Origin: Acidiluteibacter ferrifornacis
Lineage (GTDB): Bacteria > Bacteroidota > Bacteroidia > Flavobacteriales_E > Vicingaceae
Direction of reading: 5' to 3'
Assembly: GCF_009909615.1 (NCBI RefSeq)
Contig: NZ_WWNE01000018.1
Coordinates: forward strand, 113,098-177,097
DNA: 64,000 nt
Part shown: positions 34,824 through 44,215 of the stretch, piece after piece
Numbering within the stretch: the stretch's first letter is position 1
Layout: each line of letters begins with the position of its first letter
Notes under the pieces: generated by a model
What the model was told of the DNA's origin: nothing
Seen by the model: the letters and a program-made list of their open reading frames with translations, nothing else
Databases searched by the model: none
Program-made: the position numbers and the translations under genes

Positions 34824-35261
34824 CTAATGGGTTGAGTTCGCTTTATTTTTCTTTAATTGATAGGACTTCCAAGCACCAGAAGACCATAGTGCCCATGCGA
34901 TCAATACCGGTTGAAAAAACAAACGAATCAATCGAGCACGATCAGAGTCTAATGCACCAAACGCATCTCTTCCTTCTATATATTGTGAAATGTTCCCGGG
35001 GAAAATGAGAACGAAAAAAATAGCCAACGCCCCACCGAATTCTATCCGTTTGTTTTTCCAAAGCGCTAAACCAAGTCCAAGGACAATTTCTACAATGCCT
35101 GATAAAATGACCACTAAATCTTTACTCAATGGGACCCAATCTGGTACTTGTGCTTGAAAGTCGATTCGGTTAAATGAAAGATGACTAATGCCCGCATACA
35201 CCATAAACAAGGCGAGAAGGATTCTAAATATATTTTGAAGTGTCGAAGTTTTAACTGTCAT
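34824..35261 (-). CDS. DoxX-family membrane protein
   Basis: This 145-residue four-helix membrane protein has the DoxX-like opening FRILLALFMVYAGISHLSF, followed by VVILSGIVEIVLGLGLALW, GGALAIFFVLIFPGNI and FFQPVLIAWALW. DoxX-like proteins often accompany redox-stress genes. It is the first gene of the DoxX-MarR-nitroreductase operon, supporting a role in oxidant or quinone defence; its exact reaction is unknown. Confidence 0.85.
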   Translation of the reverse strand: MTVKTSTLQNIFRILLALFMVYAGISHLSFNRIDFQAQVPDWVPLSKDLVVILSGIVEIVLGLGLALWKNKRIEFGGALAIFFVLIFPGNISQYIEGRDAFGALDSDRARLIRLFFQPVLIAWALWSSGAWKSYQLKKNKANSTH

Positions 35262-35380
35262 GGTATTTTATATCTTTTTCGATTATATCGTGTGCGATAC
35301 AAATGTACGTCAACTTTTAGAGTTGGCAATACTTTTAAGATTTTTTTAGATTTTTAATTGTAAGTGTATATTATTAATTG

Positions 35381-35411
35381 AGCTATAGGCTTTAATTTTA
35401 AGCCTATAGCT
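35381..35411. terminator. Terminator-like hairpin after the quinone oxidoreductase gene
   Basis: The perfect 12-bp stem AGCTATAGGCTT/AAGCCTATAGCT (35381-35392, 35400-35411) has a 7-base loop and lies 42 bp past the stop at 35453. A short T run follows on the plus strand only, so its strength on the minus strand is uncertain. Confidence 0.65.
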
Positions 35412-35452
35412 AGTTTTGTAAATTCATAGTTCATTACTCACTATCGATCTAA

Positions 35453-36448
35453 TTATTTGTAATTGTTTAATATGATTACATTTCCCCTTTTGTGTCCTGA
35501 ATCAATATAGCGATGTGCTTCTGCCAACTTCTCTAGAGGAAATTGTCGGTTGATAAAGGTTTTTAAACCTCCTGCTTTATAAATCTCCATCACTTTGGTT
35601 ACCAAAATATTTAGACGCTCATCGGAATTGGTGCCTGTCGCTTCGAAAATTGCTTTCTTTTTACTAGAAATAGTAGATAGAAAGACTTCAAATAATAATG
35701 AAAAGCTCAATACAGGTGACAGATATAATCCCTTTTCGGTGAGTGCTGCTTTACAGATTCGAAATGAACTTTTTCCGACTGTATCATAAATAATATCGTA
35801 TTGATTTACGGTTTTGGTAAAGTTTTCTTGGTTATAATTGATCACTATATCTGCACCTAATGATTTTACCAACCCCTCATTTTTTTCGCTACAAACTGCG
35901 GTTACGTGAGCGCCAAAATGTTTAGCAATTTGAATGGCCGAAGTACCTAATGCCCCTGAAGCTCCATTGATTAATACTTTTTGACCTTTTTCTATTTTTC
36001 CTTTCACTTTTAAGAAGTTGTACGATGTCACATGTCCGTCACAGAAATTGGCGGCTTCTTCAAAGTCAATGTAATTTGGAAGCGGATGTACTACACCGTT
36101 TTCTTTAATCACCAAGTATTCTGCATTAGCACTAAAATTTAATGTGGTTTCTCCAAATACGGCATCTCCTTTTTTAAAGCTCGTTACATCTTCACCAACT
36201 TTTTCAACTACTCCAGAAAACCCAGTTCCTGGAATGGGGTTTTTGGGTTTGGTTAAACCGAGAAACAACCTTCCGATATAAGGTTTCCCAGTTCGCATCA
36301 TAGTATCAGCTCTGGTTGCAGAGGATACTTTTACTTTGATTAAAAGCTCATCAGATTTTGGGGTAGGTCGGTCAACTGTAACTACTTTTAAGACCTCGGG
36401 TGAACCATAGCCAGTGGCTACTATTGCTTTCATTTTTTTCGTTGCCAT
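35453..36448 (-). CDS. Zinc-free NAD(P)-dependent quinone oxidoreductase (MDR family)
   Basis: This 331-residue medium-chain reductase is of the quinone-reductase type. The GroES-like domain (IKVKVSSATRADTMMRTGKP, PGTGFSGVVEKVG) is followed by the cofactor motif LINGASGALGTSAIQIAKHFGA near 160-180. The zinc-binding cysteines and histidines of alcohol dehydrogenases are missing. It would reduce quinones or enones. It lies 98 bp downstream of the TolB-TPR-AraC regulator on the same strand, which may control it. Confidence 0.9.
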   Translation of the reverse strand: MATKKMKAIVATGYGSPEVLKVVTVDRPTPKSDELLIKVKVSSATRADTMMRTGKPYIGRLFLGLTKPKNPIPGTGFSGVVEKVGEDVTSFKKGDAVFGETTLNFSANAEYLVIKENGVVHPLPNYIDFEEAANFCDGHVTSYNFLKVKGKIEKGQKVLINGASGALGTSAIQIAKHFGAHVTAVCSEKNEGLVKSLGADIVINYNQENFTKTVNQYDIIYDTVGKSSFRICKAALTEKGLYLSPVLSFSLLFEVFLSTISSKKKAIFEATGTNSDERLNILVTKVMEIYKAGGLKTFINRQFPLEKLAEAHRYIDSGHKRGNVIILNNYK

Positions 36449-36546
36449 AATATTTAGTATTTAATTTTTGACAAAGAAAGTCACCCCAACTGTTTCAAAA
36501 GTGCTATAAAAAAACAAGAGGTTCTAGATTATAATTTAGAACGCAT

Positions 36547-38355
36547 TTATTCTAAAGAACTGTGTTTCGTTTGATATTCTTTAGGCGTCATTCCAACTAT
36601 TTTTTTGAAAGTAGTATTAAAAACTGTTTTTGAATTGAATCCACTTTCGTAAGCTAATCCAATAAGGGAAATGTGTTTGTTACTTGAATCTACTGCCAGC
36701 TTTTTAAACTCTTCTACTCTATATTGATTGATATACTCATTGTAATTTTGTTTCAAATGCTCGTTCAACAGCCATGACAATTGGTTGGGATGAATATTGA
36801 TTTGATTGGCTAATGACCTTAGCGTAAGTTGAGGATTCAAGAACGGTTTTTCGGTTTGCATAAAATCCTTTAAAGTAGAGAGCATTTGCATTGAAGTGTT
36901 ATCGTTTAGGGCCGAGGAGTTGTTAGTCGTGTTTATTTTTGAAGCATTAATGGGTGGGTAAGTTCGTGCATGATAAATCAGATATTGATCATCCGCCTGA
37001 ATGGAATCTGCTAACGGATCGGAAAAGGTCAGTAGCAATACAGATGATTTATTGTTGTATAGCTTGTCCATCATTTTAAAAGCGGCATCGAATTGATTTA
37101 GATTAGCGTAGGCTAGGAATAAATATGCATGTGCTTGAAATGAGGTGTCCTTTTTAGCTCTAGATTCCAATTCTCTGAAGGAGTCCAATTCCCCTTCACC
37201 ATTTGACTTTAAAATTTGAATTAAACATTGAAGGCCCAATCGTTCATCAGGCATGATGAGTTCATTTGGTGTTGTATTTAGTAAATGTTCCGCTTGTTGA
37301 TACGCCCCTTTTTTGAGCAATACATATAACATTGTGATGATAGCAGGGATATTCTGAGCATTTTCATCTAATAATTGCTGCAAACTATTTTCAGCTTTAT
37401 CAAATTGATAGGAGCGATAAAAGAAATAGGCTTCATAAAACATAGTTTCTTGATTCAGAGGATCAATAGACTTAACGTATTGTAATAGCGTATTTGCTGT
37501 ATCTAATTCTCCTCTGAGTATGTAGAGAAAGGATAGAAATTGTTGACCTTCCGAATGGTTAGGTTTACTTATAATTGATTTTTGGATGTATTTTGCTGCT
37601 TTTCCAAAGTCGGCAGCTGTGAAGAAAGCTTGATTGGCCAATAAGTAGTTCAATGGCGCATATTCAGCATTAATCAACTTCGCTTTCATTAGGTGTTCAT
37701 TCACCTTTATCCAGGTTTCCTGATTGGGGGCAAATCCGGCCACAGCCAAGAAACTATAAGCATCTGCCAAACCAACGTGCGCTTCTATGAGTTGATCGTC
37801 TATTTTGAGTGCCATTTCGAATAGTTCTATGGCCTCATTTACCGACGATGGATTCCATTTATTGAATAATTGTTTTGCCTTAAGACAATATTGATAAGCA
37901 TCAATACTGTTAGTTACAGGTTTTACTAGATGTTCTGAAATCTCCAAATGACCATACTTTTCACGTAACTTTTCAGCAATTAAGAGACTGATTTCATCTT
38001 GAATTTGAAATACATTTTCCAATTTTCTATCCCATGTGCTAGACCAAAAGGTGTGGTCATTTTTGACCTCTATCAATTGTGCATGGATACGAATTTGTTG
38101 GCCATTGAACCTAACGCTTCCTTCTAATATGGTAGATACATTCAGTTGATTACTAATTTCTTGTAAGGAGTAATTCTTATTCTTAAAATAGAAGCTAGAA
38201 GTGCGGGAGGTCACACTTAATTGTTCAATATTAGACAACGCATTAATGATTTCATCAGTAATTCCATCACAAAAGAATTCGTTGGAATTGTCTGCACTTC
38301 GATTTACGAATGGTAAAACGGCGATTGATGTCTTTTTATCTTGTATAATCGTCAA
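36547..38355 (-). CDS. TolB-like/TPR/AraC-type transcriptional regulator
   Basis: This 602-residue cytoplasmic regulator has a layout common in Bacteroidota. The N-terminal TolB-like domain found in adenylate-cyclase-type proteins (SIAVLPFVNRSADNSNEFFC, VSTILEGSVR, LIEVKNDHTFWSSTWDR; 10-130) is followed by TPR-like helical repeats (about 150-460). A C-terminal AraC DNA-binding domain (about 495-600) carries the two helix-turn-helix units NPQLTLRSLANQINIHPNQL and SLIGLAYESGFNSKTVFNTT. There is no membrane helix. The stimulus is unknown; the reductase gene just downstream is the likely target. Confidence 0.9.
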   Translation of the reverse strand: MTIIQDKKTSIAVLPFVNRSADNSNEFFCDGITDEIINALSNIEQLSVTSRTSSFYFKNKNYSLQEISNQLNVSTILEGSVRFNGQQIRIHAQLIEVKNDHTFWSSTWDRKLENVFQIQDEISLLIAEKLREKYGHLEISEHLVKPVTNSIDAYQYCLKAKQLFNKWNPSSVNEAIELFEMALKIDDQLIEAHVGLADAYSFLAVAGFAPNQETWIKVNEHLMKAKLINAEYAPLNYLLANQAFFTAADFGKAAKYIQKSIISKPNHSEGQQFLSFLYILRGELDTANTLLQYVKSIDPLNQETMFYEAYFFYRSYQFDKAENSLQQLLDENAQNIPAIITMLYVLLKKGAYQQAEHLLNTTPNELIMPDERLGLQCLIQILKSNGEGELDSFRELESRAKKDTSFQAHAYLFLAYANLNQFDAAFKMMDKLYNNKSSVLLLTFSDPLADSIQADDQYLIYHARTYPPINASKINTTNNSSALNDNTSMQMLSTLKDFMQTEKPFLNPQLTLRSLANQINIHPNQLSWLLNEHLKQNYNEYINQYRVEEFKKLAVDSSNKHISLIGLAYESGFNSKTVFNTTFKKIVGMTPKEYQTKHSSLE

Positions 38356-38475
38356 GAGATTTTAGTAATTGATATCAATAATAGTGATGGCTAAACTAGT
38401 TGACTATTTTAAGAAATGCAAATTCAAAATAACACTTGCACCTGGTAGACCAGAATTGTGAATCAATACTTCCAA

Positions 38476-38712
38476 TTAAATTGAGCTTCTTTTTTTGAGT
38501 AATTTTTGAACAACCAACATGCCAAATAGTTTCCCTTTTTTCAGTAGTAACTCAGGTTGCCAATTCTGCGATTCTTTCTCGATGAATGCCTGAAACTCCT
38601 TAGCAGCTAGTTGAGCAATTTCTGGAATAGAAGACCTGAACGGGTTGTTTAATGTATTTGGAATGTTAGTTTTAGAGATGTCTAAAGTAAAGTTGAACAG
38701 GTGGGGATTCAT
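38476..38712 (-). CDS. Small protein of unknown function
   Basis: This 78-residue frame has protein-like composition (EIAQLAAKEFQAFIEKESQN, then a basic hydrophobic C-terminus GKLFGMLVVQKLLKKRSSI). It is not overlapped by any other candidate gene. No domain, signal peptide or partner is recognisable. It lies 53 bp downstream of the leucine-rich-repeat gene's end region on the same strand. Confidence 0.5.
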   Translation of the reverse strand: MNPHLFNFTLDISKTNIPNTLNNPFRSSIPEIAQLAAKEFQAFIEKESQNWQPELLLKKGKLFGMLVVQKLLKKRSSI

Positions 38713-38765
38713 ACAGGAATTTCCAAAATAAAAATGACACTGTAAAGATGCTTACTTTAAATTGA

Positions 38766-40280
38766 TTATTTTTTTATAAACTTCTTACTAACGAAAAAAT
38801 CATTTTCACTAACTATTCGCACTATATAGATCGAAGGTGGTAAGGATTCAACGTATATACTTTTACCTATTAACTTGCCGCTTAATACTTTCTCTGAATC
38901 GATATTAATAATTTCGTATTGAAACCCTTTCGTTAAATCAATACCATCAATGTGGAGTTCAGTCAAAGTAGGGTTGGGGTATAAATTTATTGAAGTTTCT
39001 ACTGTATTTTTCTTTATTCCTATTGGTTCACATTGATAGAACTTCCAATTATTACTACCTGCATGATGAACAGCAGGTTTTGAATTCGTGTCGGGAATGA
39101 AAATGTGGGAAAGGTTTGGAGATTCTTCAAAATGGAGATAGTTTATCAATGAGTTGTTGCAAAGGTTTAAACTGTCTATATCATTACCGCCGAAGTAGAT
39201 TTTCTCTAGTAATTGATTATTTGAAACATCTAACACAGTTAAATTAGAATTCTGAACATATAATTTTTTAAGATTAATATTTGTTGATACATCTATCCGA
39301 TCAAGCAAATTAATAGAATGGATGAAGTTTCCTGTAGAAAGTGAATCTAAAACTGTTAAGCCGGTCACATCAATGGCTTCTAATTTAAAGCCAATACAAT
39401 TTAACTGTTTTGTATTTATATTATTAGAGAAATCAACGTCCGAAAGTTGGTTAAATGATAAGTGTATAAATTGGAGTGCTGTATTATTAGATAGGTCTAT
39501 GTTTTTTAGATTGTTAAATTGCAATTCAAGATGTTCAAGATTTATATTTTTACTTAAATTAATGCTATCTAATTTTTTATTTACATAGATACCAATGCAC
39601 CTTAGGAATTTTAATTTAGGAGAATTTCTTAAATCAAGATTTCTTTGATTACTAGTGTATAAATATTCGAGATTGGGGTTATTAGATACATCTATAATGC
39701 CTGATGGTGAGGGACAAAAAAGGTATTTCAATTTTGAATTATTGGTAAGGTCTAAGTTGCGGGGATATAAATAATCTAATTTTTCTAAATTTGGCAGACC
39801 TGAAAAGTCTATATCATTATTAACTAATGGATAGTGTAATACGACTTCTTTGAGAGAATCATTTGTTCCGAAGTTTAATGAATCTAAATACTGTAGGCCT
39901 GTCGCATCAAGAAACTTTAGTTTGGTTTTATGAGACAAGTCTAATTTTGTCAAGTAATTGGTGCCACATGATAAATATTCCAAATTATTTAGCATGTTAG
40001 TTGGTATAGAGGTCAGTCTGTTGTTACTACAGTCCAAGCTATCTAGATTAGTGAAATACTCTAACCCTCCTAAATCTTTTATTTTTCTTGTGAGAACACC
40101 ATAGCTAATGTCTAATGATTTGACTGGTGTAGCTTCATTTATACTTATTTCTCCATCTTGATTGGTATCAACACCATTTTGGATTAATCGTTTCTTTAAA
40201 ATGGAATCCGGGAAAATAATGTTTTGACTAATGCTATTAAAATAGACGAAAAGGCTTATTAACAGTAGGCTTATCTTCAT
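38766..40280 (-). CDS. Secreted leucine-rich-repeat protein with T9SS sorting domain
   Basis: The 504 residues begin with a signal peptide (about 1-18, LLLISLFVYFNSIS) and an EF-hand-like loop (DTNQDGEISINEA, about 38-50). About fourteen short leucine-rich repeats of roughly 21-24 residues follow (pattern NLxxLDLSNNxxLxxL, 65-400). A type IX secretion sorting domain ends the protein (TSINLYPNPTLTELHIDG, last 80 residues, ending KKFIKK). It is probably displayed on the cell surface or released and binds protein or glycan; the ligand is unknown. It is transcribed alone. Confidence 0.88.
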   Translation of the reverse strand: MKISLLLISLFVYFNSISQNIIFPDSILKKRLIQNGVDTNQDGEISINEATPVKSLDISYGVLTRKIKDLGGLEYFTNLDSLDCSNNRLTSIPTNMLNNLEYLSCGTNYLTKLDLSHKTKLKFLDATGLQYLDSLNFGTNDSLKEVVLHYPLVNNDIDFSGLPNLEKLDYLYPRNLDLTNNSKLKYLFCPSPSGIIDVSNNPNLEYLYTSNQRNLDLRNSPKLKFLRCIGIYVNKKLDSINLSKNINLEHLELQFNNLKNIDLSNNTALQFIHLSFNQLSDVDFSNNINTKQLNCIGFKLEAIDVTGLTVLDSLSTGNFIHSINLLDRIDVSTNINLKKLYVQNSNLTVLDVSNNQLLEKIYFGGNDIDSLNLCNNSLINYLHFEESPNLSHIFIPDTNSKPAVHHAGSNNWKFYQCEPIGIKKNTVETSINLYPNPTLTELHIDGIDLTKGFQYEIINIDSEKVLSGKLIGKSIYVESLPPSIYIVRIVSENDFFVSKKFIKK

Positions 40281-40808
40281 AATAATTGGGTATTATAGTC
40301 AATACAAAATAAAAATTACGTTTATTTATTCTATCAGACGGTAGATAGTTGTTTTTGAACTAACAAGATAATAATTAAATTAATTCTAAATTCATAAAAT
40401 TGATAATTAATGTGTTGGCTTAGAGAAGTTTTCAAATGGCTACCATTTTTTTAAAACTTCTTACAGTAGTTGTCGTAAAATTTTAAGGAATTTCTATGAT
40501 TATGCCTATTGGAATAGAAACCATCAATATGGTCTTTTTGCTAATTACAGAAGTATTTATATTCAGTATTTAGAAACTGACTGAGAAAATACCCTGATTC
40601 TAAAAGGCCAACGAAAAAGCCCCATGAGAGAAATGAAAGTTTTGGCTTGCTGTGGAATGGATGGATAAGTTGGGTGGTAAGGGCAGTAGTGACGAGCTTT
40701 AATTGTTAGTTAGGATTTTTAAATAATTTACTCTCCTGCTATTTCTTGGACGTAAAAAAATTGACTTACAGTCTAACGTTAAAAATGTTGTTCACTAAAT
40801 TGAAACAG
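40281..40808. other. Gene-poor intergenic region
   Basis: No gene, RNA or repeat could be supported in these 528 bases. The left end must hold the promoter of the leucine-rich-repeat gene. The part 40600-40700 is somewhat richer in G and C than its surroundings but gives no reading frame of more than about 15 codons with a start. Confidence 0.5.
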
Positions 40809-41228
40809 CTATAACTTTTGTCCTATAATTTCTTCTGAGAAATTTTTGCCACGTCCTCCCAGTTGAGTATTTATGTTAATTTTTGTATAGTCTAAAAAGA
40901 ATACTTTAAATGTATTACCACTTCCGATTTCAGGCAAAGTTAAATTTCCTGATTCATCAATTATTGGAATAGATTCTTTCCCATAGTCGACAATAATACG
41001 ATTTAAGCTATCAGGATGTTTTACTACTGTTCCAACATAAAAAGAGGTGTCGTAGATGGTGGTATCAAAAACCATATAGTACTTTGAATTGACTTGAAAT
41101 AAGTAGTTCCCTTCATATTTGTTTCGATAGTCATCTTTGTTTGGAACTTGATTGTCGCTATCCTCTTTTTTACATGAAACAAAAATTAAAGAAAGAGCGA
41201 AAAAGGTAATAAAGAGTTTGTAATTCAT
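40809..41228 (-). CDS. Lipoprotein of unknown function
   Basis: This 139-residue protein has a clear lipoprotein signal (FFALSLIFVSCKKEDSD; lipidated Cys near residue 20) and a short beta-rich domain. I do not recognise the family. It follows the 37-codon miniprotein gene and chrA on the same strand, but the 246-bp gap suggests a separate unit. Confidence 0.65.
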   Translation of the reverse strand: MNYKLFITFFALSLIFVSCKKEDSDNQVPNKDDYRNKYEGNYLFQVNSKYYMVFDTTIYDTSFYVGTVVKHPDSLNRIIVDYGKESIPIIDESGNLTLPEIGSGNTFKVFFLDYTKININTQLGGRGKNFSEEIIGQKL

Positions 41229-41474
41229 ACTGCTTCTATTTTCAGGGATGGAAGGTGTTAGATTATTGCATTTTAAATGTATGAAAGATAAGTTATATTA
41301 TAATTCTTAGAAATTGAATACATTACTCTATTAGTGTGTTAAATGGAGGCTATTCTATATTTATTTTGGTATTTGTCGTCCAATGTATTTTTAATCTATC
41401 CACTACCAAGATACTCATTCCTCCTAAATCAATTAGCAGTATGTTGAAAAATAATGTGTTGAGTGCTAGAATTC

Positions 41475-41588
41475 CTAATCCTTAAAAAACATAATGTACA
41501 GCAAGCAAATCACCACTACTAGTCCAAACCAGTTGCGAGGTGGGACGTCTTTGATGTCTTCTATCAGGTATTTAATGCGTTTGTTCAT
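41475..41588 (-). CDS. 37-residue single-pass membrane miniprotein downstream of chrA
   Basis: A short ATG frame (41588 to TAG at 41475) encodes MNKRIKYLIEDIKDVPPRNW followed by a hydrophobic helix FGLVVVICLLYIMFF and the end KD. The positive N-terminus, the Trp at the membrane boundary and the uninterrupted hydrophobic stretch are what a small membrane protein should look like. It starts 21 bp after the chrA stop, so co-transcription with the transporter is likely. Function is unknown. Confidence 0.65.
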   Translation of the reverse strand: MNKRIKYLIEDIKDVPPRNWFGLVVVICLLYIMFFKD

Positions 41589-41609
41589 GTTGTGTGGCAG
41601 AGAATAATA

Positions 41610-42743
41610 TTAGGTGGTCAATAAGTGTAAGCCATATCCACTAACGGCACCTACTAATACAATGAGAATCGGATTTTTGAGGTTAAATCTAAAATATAGT
41701 ATACCTGTAAAGGCAGCGATTACAGCCGTTCTCCAATCGGTGAAAATGTCACGTCCAAATTGAAGTAATACCGCAATCATAACACCTACAGCGCCCACAT
41801 TGACAGCATCTAAAAAAGCACTTGCCATTTTTGAGCTTCTCAATTTTGGAATCAATGGATTCAACAACCACACAAACAAAAATGAAGGCAAGAAGATCCC
41901 CGCCGTGGCCATTAGCGCACCTTTGTATCCGTGTAAATAATATCCAATAAAACTAGCAGTAGATAAAACTGGGCCTGGTGTAAATTGTCCCATCGCCACA
42001 GCGTCTAATAATTCTGGTTTGGTCAACCAGCCCAGTCGTTCTACTAATTCTGCATCTAAATAGGCAATCAATACATAACCACTTCCAAATAGAATAGCTC
42101 CAACTTTCAAGAAGGTCCAGAACAATCCAACGGAAGTAATGGCAGTAACTCCTGAACCAGCGGCAGCAGGAATTAAAAGTGGCAATAATTTTCGCCCTTC
42201 TTTTGAAGAGTTGCGTTGACTCATAAATGAAAACAATAAACCTATACCACCGGCACTCAATATGGCAATGACTTCACTTAATCCAAAAACACTGAATAAT
42301 ATCACAAAAAACGCCAAAACCATGTGATGGTTTTCTTGGATGGCTTTGTTTCCCAATTTAAAAACAGCACTTAATATCACACACAATACGGCGGCTTGTA
42401 TTCCGTAAAAGAAGGGCTCAATGGCAGGAACTTTACCATATTCAGTGTAGAAAACGGCTAAAATAACGGTAAGGATAGTGGCAGGAACGATAAACGAAAT
42501 TCCCGCTACGAATAATCCGGCAACGCCGCCTCGGTGGTAGCCGCAATGCATGGCCATTTCGGTGGAGTTAGGTCCTGGAATCAAGTTGGTGGCACCTACC
42601 ATGTCCAAAAAGTGCTGACGATCCATCCATTTTCGCTTGTTCACCACTTCTTCCTCCATCATTCCGATGTGAGCAGCTGGTCCTCCAAAAGCAACCAATC
42701 CTAACTTTCCAAACAATTTTCCGATTTCCAATAAGTGTCCCAC
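41610..42743 (-). CDS. chrA: Chromate/anion transporter, CHR family
   Basis: This 377-residue protein is a two-domain (long-chain) CHR transporter with about ten to twelve helices. Each half carries the CHR motif: [16 protein letters not shown] and [19 protein letters not shown] in the N half, [22 protein letters not shown] and [18 protein letters not shown] in the C half. It is expected to export chromate or take up a related oxyanion. It is divergent from hisS with only two bases between the longest frames, so its promoter lies under or near the hisS leader. Confidence 0.92.
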   Translation of the reverse strand: MGHLLEIGKLFGKLGLVAFGGPAAHIGMMEEEVVNKRKWMDRQHFLDMVGATNLIPGPNSTEMAMHCGYHRGGVAGLFVAGISFIVPATILTVILAVFYTEYGKVPAIEPFFYGIQAAVLCVILSAVFKLGNKAIQENHHMVLAFFVILFSVFGLSEVIAILSAGGIGLLFSFMSQRNSSKEGRKLLPLLIPAAAGSGVTAITSVGLFWTFLKVGAILFGSGYVLIAYLDAELVERLGWLTKPELLDAVAMGQFTPGPVLSTASFIGYYLHGYKGALMATAGIFLPSFLFVWLLNPLIPKLRSSKMASAFLDAVNVGAVGVMIAVLLQFGRDIFTDWRTAVIAAFTGILYFRFNLKNPILIVLVGAVSGYGLHLLTT

Positions 42744-42795
42744 AGTTGTTTTTTTCGCAAATTTATAGGTTTCTACTCGGACAAACCCCTTTTTA

Positions 42796-42827
42796 TTTGA
42801 GCAATCACAGCGCAGTTTGTAATTTAG
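42796..42827 (+). promoter_or_regulatory. Bacteroidota-type vegetative promoter of hisS-hutH
   Basis: TTTG at 42796-42799 and TAATTTAG at 42820-42827 are separated by 20 bases, matching the TTTG-N19/21-TAnnTTTG pattern with one mismatch. The predicted start of transcription is a few bases before the hisS ATG at 42848. Confidence 0.5.
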
Positions 42828-42847
42828 CAGCCAATTTACAGAACAAC

Positions 42848-44212
42848 ATGAGCAAAGGACTAGGAATCCCTAAAGGGACGAGAGATTTTTCACCGAAAGA
42901 AATGGTGCGACGAAACTATATTTTCGACACTATAAAGCGTGTGTTTCAAACGTATGGCTATATGCCAATAGAAACCCCTTCTATGGAAAATATGGAAACC
43001 TTGACTGGAAAGTACGGTGATGAAGGAGATCGATTAATCTTTAAGGTATTGAACAGTGGAGATTTCTTAGCTAAAGCTGATCAGACTGCATTAGCTGAGA
43101 AGGATAGTTTGAAAGTAACTAAAAGTATTTCAGAAAAAGCATTGCGTTATGACTTAACGGTTCCTTTTGCGCGCTACGTTGTTCAGCATCAAAATGACAT
43201 CACTTTTCCTTTTAAGCGCTACCAAATTCAACCAGTTTGGCGTGCCGATCGTCCGCAAAGAGGTCGTTACAGAGAGTTTTACCAATGCGATGCCGATGTA
43301 GTGGGTTCTGATGCATTGATTCACGAAGTGGAATTGATTCAGATTTTTGACAAAGTATTGACACAATTGAATATTCCTTCGTTTACCATCAAATTGAACA
43401 ATAGAAAGGTGTTGAGCGGAATTGCAGAAGTAATTGGACAGCCTGAGCAGTTGATTAATATCACGGTAGCGATTGATAAATTAGATAAAATCGGTAAAGA
43501 AAAGGTTTTAGAAGAGTTGACCGAAAGGGGAGTGAGGGCTGACGCCATTGAGAAATTATCTCCTTTGTTTGATTTATCAGGAACCAACGAACATAAATTG
43601 TCGATTTTGAAAAGTTTTCTTGCTGATTCCGAAGTTGGAATGAAGGGAATGGAAGAGCTGGAATACGTATTGAATTACATCCATTTAGTGGGATTAGAAT
43701 CTGCGGAATTGGAGTTGGATGTGACTTTAGCCCGTGGGTTAAATTATTACACCGGAGCAATTTTCGAAGTGAAGGCGAACAATGTAAGCATAGGTAGTAT
43801 TTGCGGTGGTGGTCGTTACGACGATTTAACTGGTATCTTTGGATTGAAAGACGTTTCGGGAGTAGGGATTTCTTTTGGAGCAGATCGGATTTACGATGTG
43901 TTAGAGGAATTGAATTTATTCCCTGAAATAGAAAATCAAACCACACAAATTTTGTTTTTGAACTTTGGAGAAAAGGAAGAACAGTTTGTTTTTAAAATAG
44001 CATCTCAGTTGCGCAACAAAGGAGTAAATGTAGAAGTGTATCCCGATGCTGCGAAATTGAAAAAGCAGATGAAATATGCCGACAACAAAAACATACCAAC
44101 TACAGTAATTGTAGGAAGCGAAGAGTTGGCAAATAACACCCTTTCGGTGAAGAATATGAAAACCGGAGAACAAGAAAAAGTATCAGTAGAACAATATATT
44201 GCAAGATTTTAG
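42848..44212 (+). CDS. hisS: Histidyl-tRNA synthetase
   Basis: The class II synthetase charges tRNA-His. I choose the ATG at 42848 ([20 protein letters not shown]), which begins exactly where the family does, giving 454 residues; the frame open from 42746 covers the promoter. Motif 1 ([13 protein letters not shown]), motif 2 ([20 protein letters not shown]), the histidine-binding segment ([13 protein letters not shown]), GGGRYDDL and motif 3 ([15 protein letters not shown]) are all present, followed by the anticodon-binding domain. It is followed after 3 bases by hutH. Confidence 0.97.
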   Translation: MSKGLGIPKGTRDFSPKEMVRRNYIFDTIKRVFQTYGYMPIETPSMENMETLTGKYGDEGDRLIFKVLNSGDFLAKADQTALAEKDSLKVTKSISEKALRYDLTVPFARYVVQHQNDITFPFKRYQIQPVWRADRPQRGRYREFYQCDADVVGSDALIHEVELIQIFDKVLTQLNIPSFTIKLNNRKVLSGIAEVIGQPEQLINITVAIDKLDKIGKEKVLEELTERGVRADAIEKLSPLFDLSGTNEHKLSILKSFLADSEVGMKGMEELEYVLNYIHLVGLESAELELDVTLARGLNYYTGAIFEVKANNVSIGSICGGGRYDDLTGIFGLKDVSGVGISFGADRIYDVLEELNLFPEIENQTTQILFLNFGEKEEQFVFKIASQLRNKGVNVEVYPDAAKLKKQMKYADNKNIPTTVIVGSEELANNTLSVKNMKTGEQEKVSVEQYIARF

Positions 44213-44215
44213 GCC

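Noticed and set aside
38356..38475. Possible small gene before the TolB-TPR-AraC regulator
   Set aside because: No frame with a start codon exceeds about 20 codons and no motif is visible.
40600..40700. Locally GC-richer stretch as a possible small RNA
   Set aside because: No promoter, stable hairpin with T-run or conserved RNA motif could be identified.
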